From Oscillospiraceae bacterium (GTDB lineage Bacteria > Bacillota > Clostridia > Oscillospirales > Ruminococcaceae), in assembly GCA_020024155.1 (NCBI GenBank), contig JAHHUE010000003.1:1-64000 (forward strand): DNA of 64,000 nt, written 5' to 3'. The notes below the pieces were generated by a model. The model saw only the letters and a list, made by a program, of their open reading frames with translations. It did not search any database and was not told the origin of the DNA. Position numbers and translations under genes: made by a program. This document shows positions 63,703 through 64,000 of the stretch, in pieces (position 1 is the first letter of the stretch; each line of letters begins with the position of its first letter).

Positions 63703-64000
63703 TTATGCGCGTTCCATATATTCGCCTGTTCTTGTGTCGATACGAATCAATTCGCCTTCATCAATGAACAATGGAACTCTAATTTCAGCACCTGTTTCAA
63801 GTGTTGCTGGTTTGAGTGTGTTTGTAGCTGTGTTACCTTTAAAGCCTGGGTCTGTCTGTGTAACTTTAAGAACTACAAAGTTTGGTGGTTCAATACCGAA
63901 AATGTTTCCTTTGTAAGAAAGGATTTTAACTATTTCGTTTTCTTTAACAAATTTGAAAGCGTCGCTAAGAGCTCTTGCGTTTACAGGGATTTGGTCATAT
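63703..64000 (-). CDS. efp: elongation factor P, 5' end beyond the window
   Basis: About 98 C-terminal residues covering the OB domains II and [34 protein letters not shown] and [23 protein letters not shown] prevents ribosome stalling at polyproline stretches. The Lys-bearing loop of domain I lies outside. Stop TAA at 63703-63705. Confidence 0.93.
   Translation of the reverse strand, partial: YDQIPVNARALSDAFKFVKENEIVKILSYKGNIFGIEPPNFVVLKVTQTDPGFKGNTATNTLKPATLETGAEIRVPLFIDEGELIRIDTRTGEYMERA

Overview
This looks like a chromosomal segment of a low-GC Gram-positive, endospore-forming anaerobe of the class Clostridia, probably a gut member of the Ruminococcaceae/Oscillospiraceae type. Supporting signs seen in the sequence: AT-rich DNA with strong AGGAGG-type ribosome sites, sigma-A-like promoters and frequent TTG/GTG starts; sporulation genes (spoIIE, gerW/ytfJ); a CvpA-DUF5711-Clp gene string; an acetyltransferase-only GlmU; a C4-zinc L28; and an F-type ATP synthase whose c subunit carries the full sodium-binding signature. 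The genus-level placement is inference. No rRNA, prophage, insertion sequence or CRISPR array was seen.

Layout. 0-12.4 kb is almost all on the minus strand: tRNA-Gly (cut by the window edge), then reading upstream clpE-like, cvpA, DUF5711, truA, the energy-coupling module ecfT-ecfA2-ecfA1, an rRNA-methyltransferase-like gene, glmM and ruvCAB. typA stands alone on the plus strand (12.7-14.5 kb). 14.6-22.2 kb (minus) holds a PhoR/PhoB-like two-component pair, trmK, a DUF1858 protein, and a chromosome-segregation/sporulation operon (M50 protease, scpA, scpB, DUF2953, gerW, rluB, small unknown). 22.4-27.4 kb mixes rpmB, yitT, glyS, a YjiH-type membrane protein, tRNA-Arg(CCG) and a MerR regulator. 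27.5-31 kb is accessory: an exported flavin-dependent reductase with two FMN-binding domains, a small surface protein and a frameshifted unknown gene. 31.2-39.8 kb has asnS and the complete atp operon. 40-50.2 kb holds a DUF1653 protein, a thioredoxin-reductase-like gene, a PrsA-like lipoprotein, mfd, pth, prs, a GlmU-like acetyltransferase, a small membrane protein and pepT. 50.4-59.6 kb is a plus-strand surface-polysaccharide cluster running against the prevailing direction. 59.7-64 kb returns to the minus strand with spoIIE, sdpI, sdpR, a CD1247-type zinc-ribbon protein and the end of efp.

How the genes work together. glmM and the GlmU-like acetyltransferase serve UDP-GlcNAc synthesis, and UDP-GlcNAc is the substrate of the capE-capF-capG route to UDP-L-FucNAc in the polysaccharide cluster. 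That cluster adds a NeuD/PglD-like acyltransferase, two glycosyltransferases, and an MBOAT/SGNH pair expected to O-acetylate an exported glycan. The atp operon, ECF module and exported flavin reductase fit an anaerobe using sodium bioenergetics and extracellular electron acceptors. 

Most notable signals: (1) an inverted pair of Spo0A boxes placed on a promoter with 21-bp spacing upstream of spoIIE, which is also the hairpin behind sdpI; (2) the sodium-type c subunit; (3) an exported flavin reductase lacking canonical fumarate-reductase residues; (4) an orphan sdpRI pair with three copies of a 10-bp operator-like repeat; (5) promoter/hairpin overlaps ahead of rpmB and tRNA-Gly; and (6) a decaying gene at 30.4-30.95 kb.
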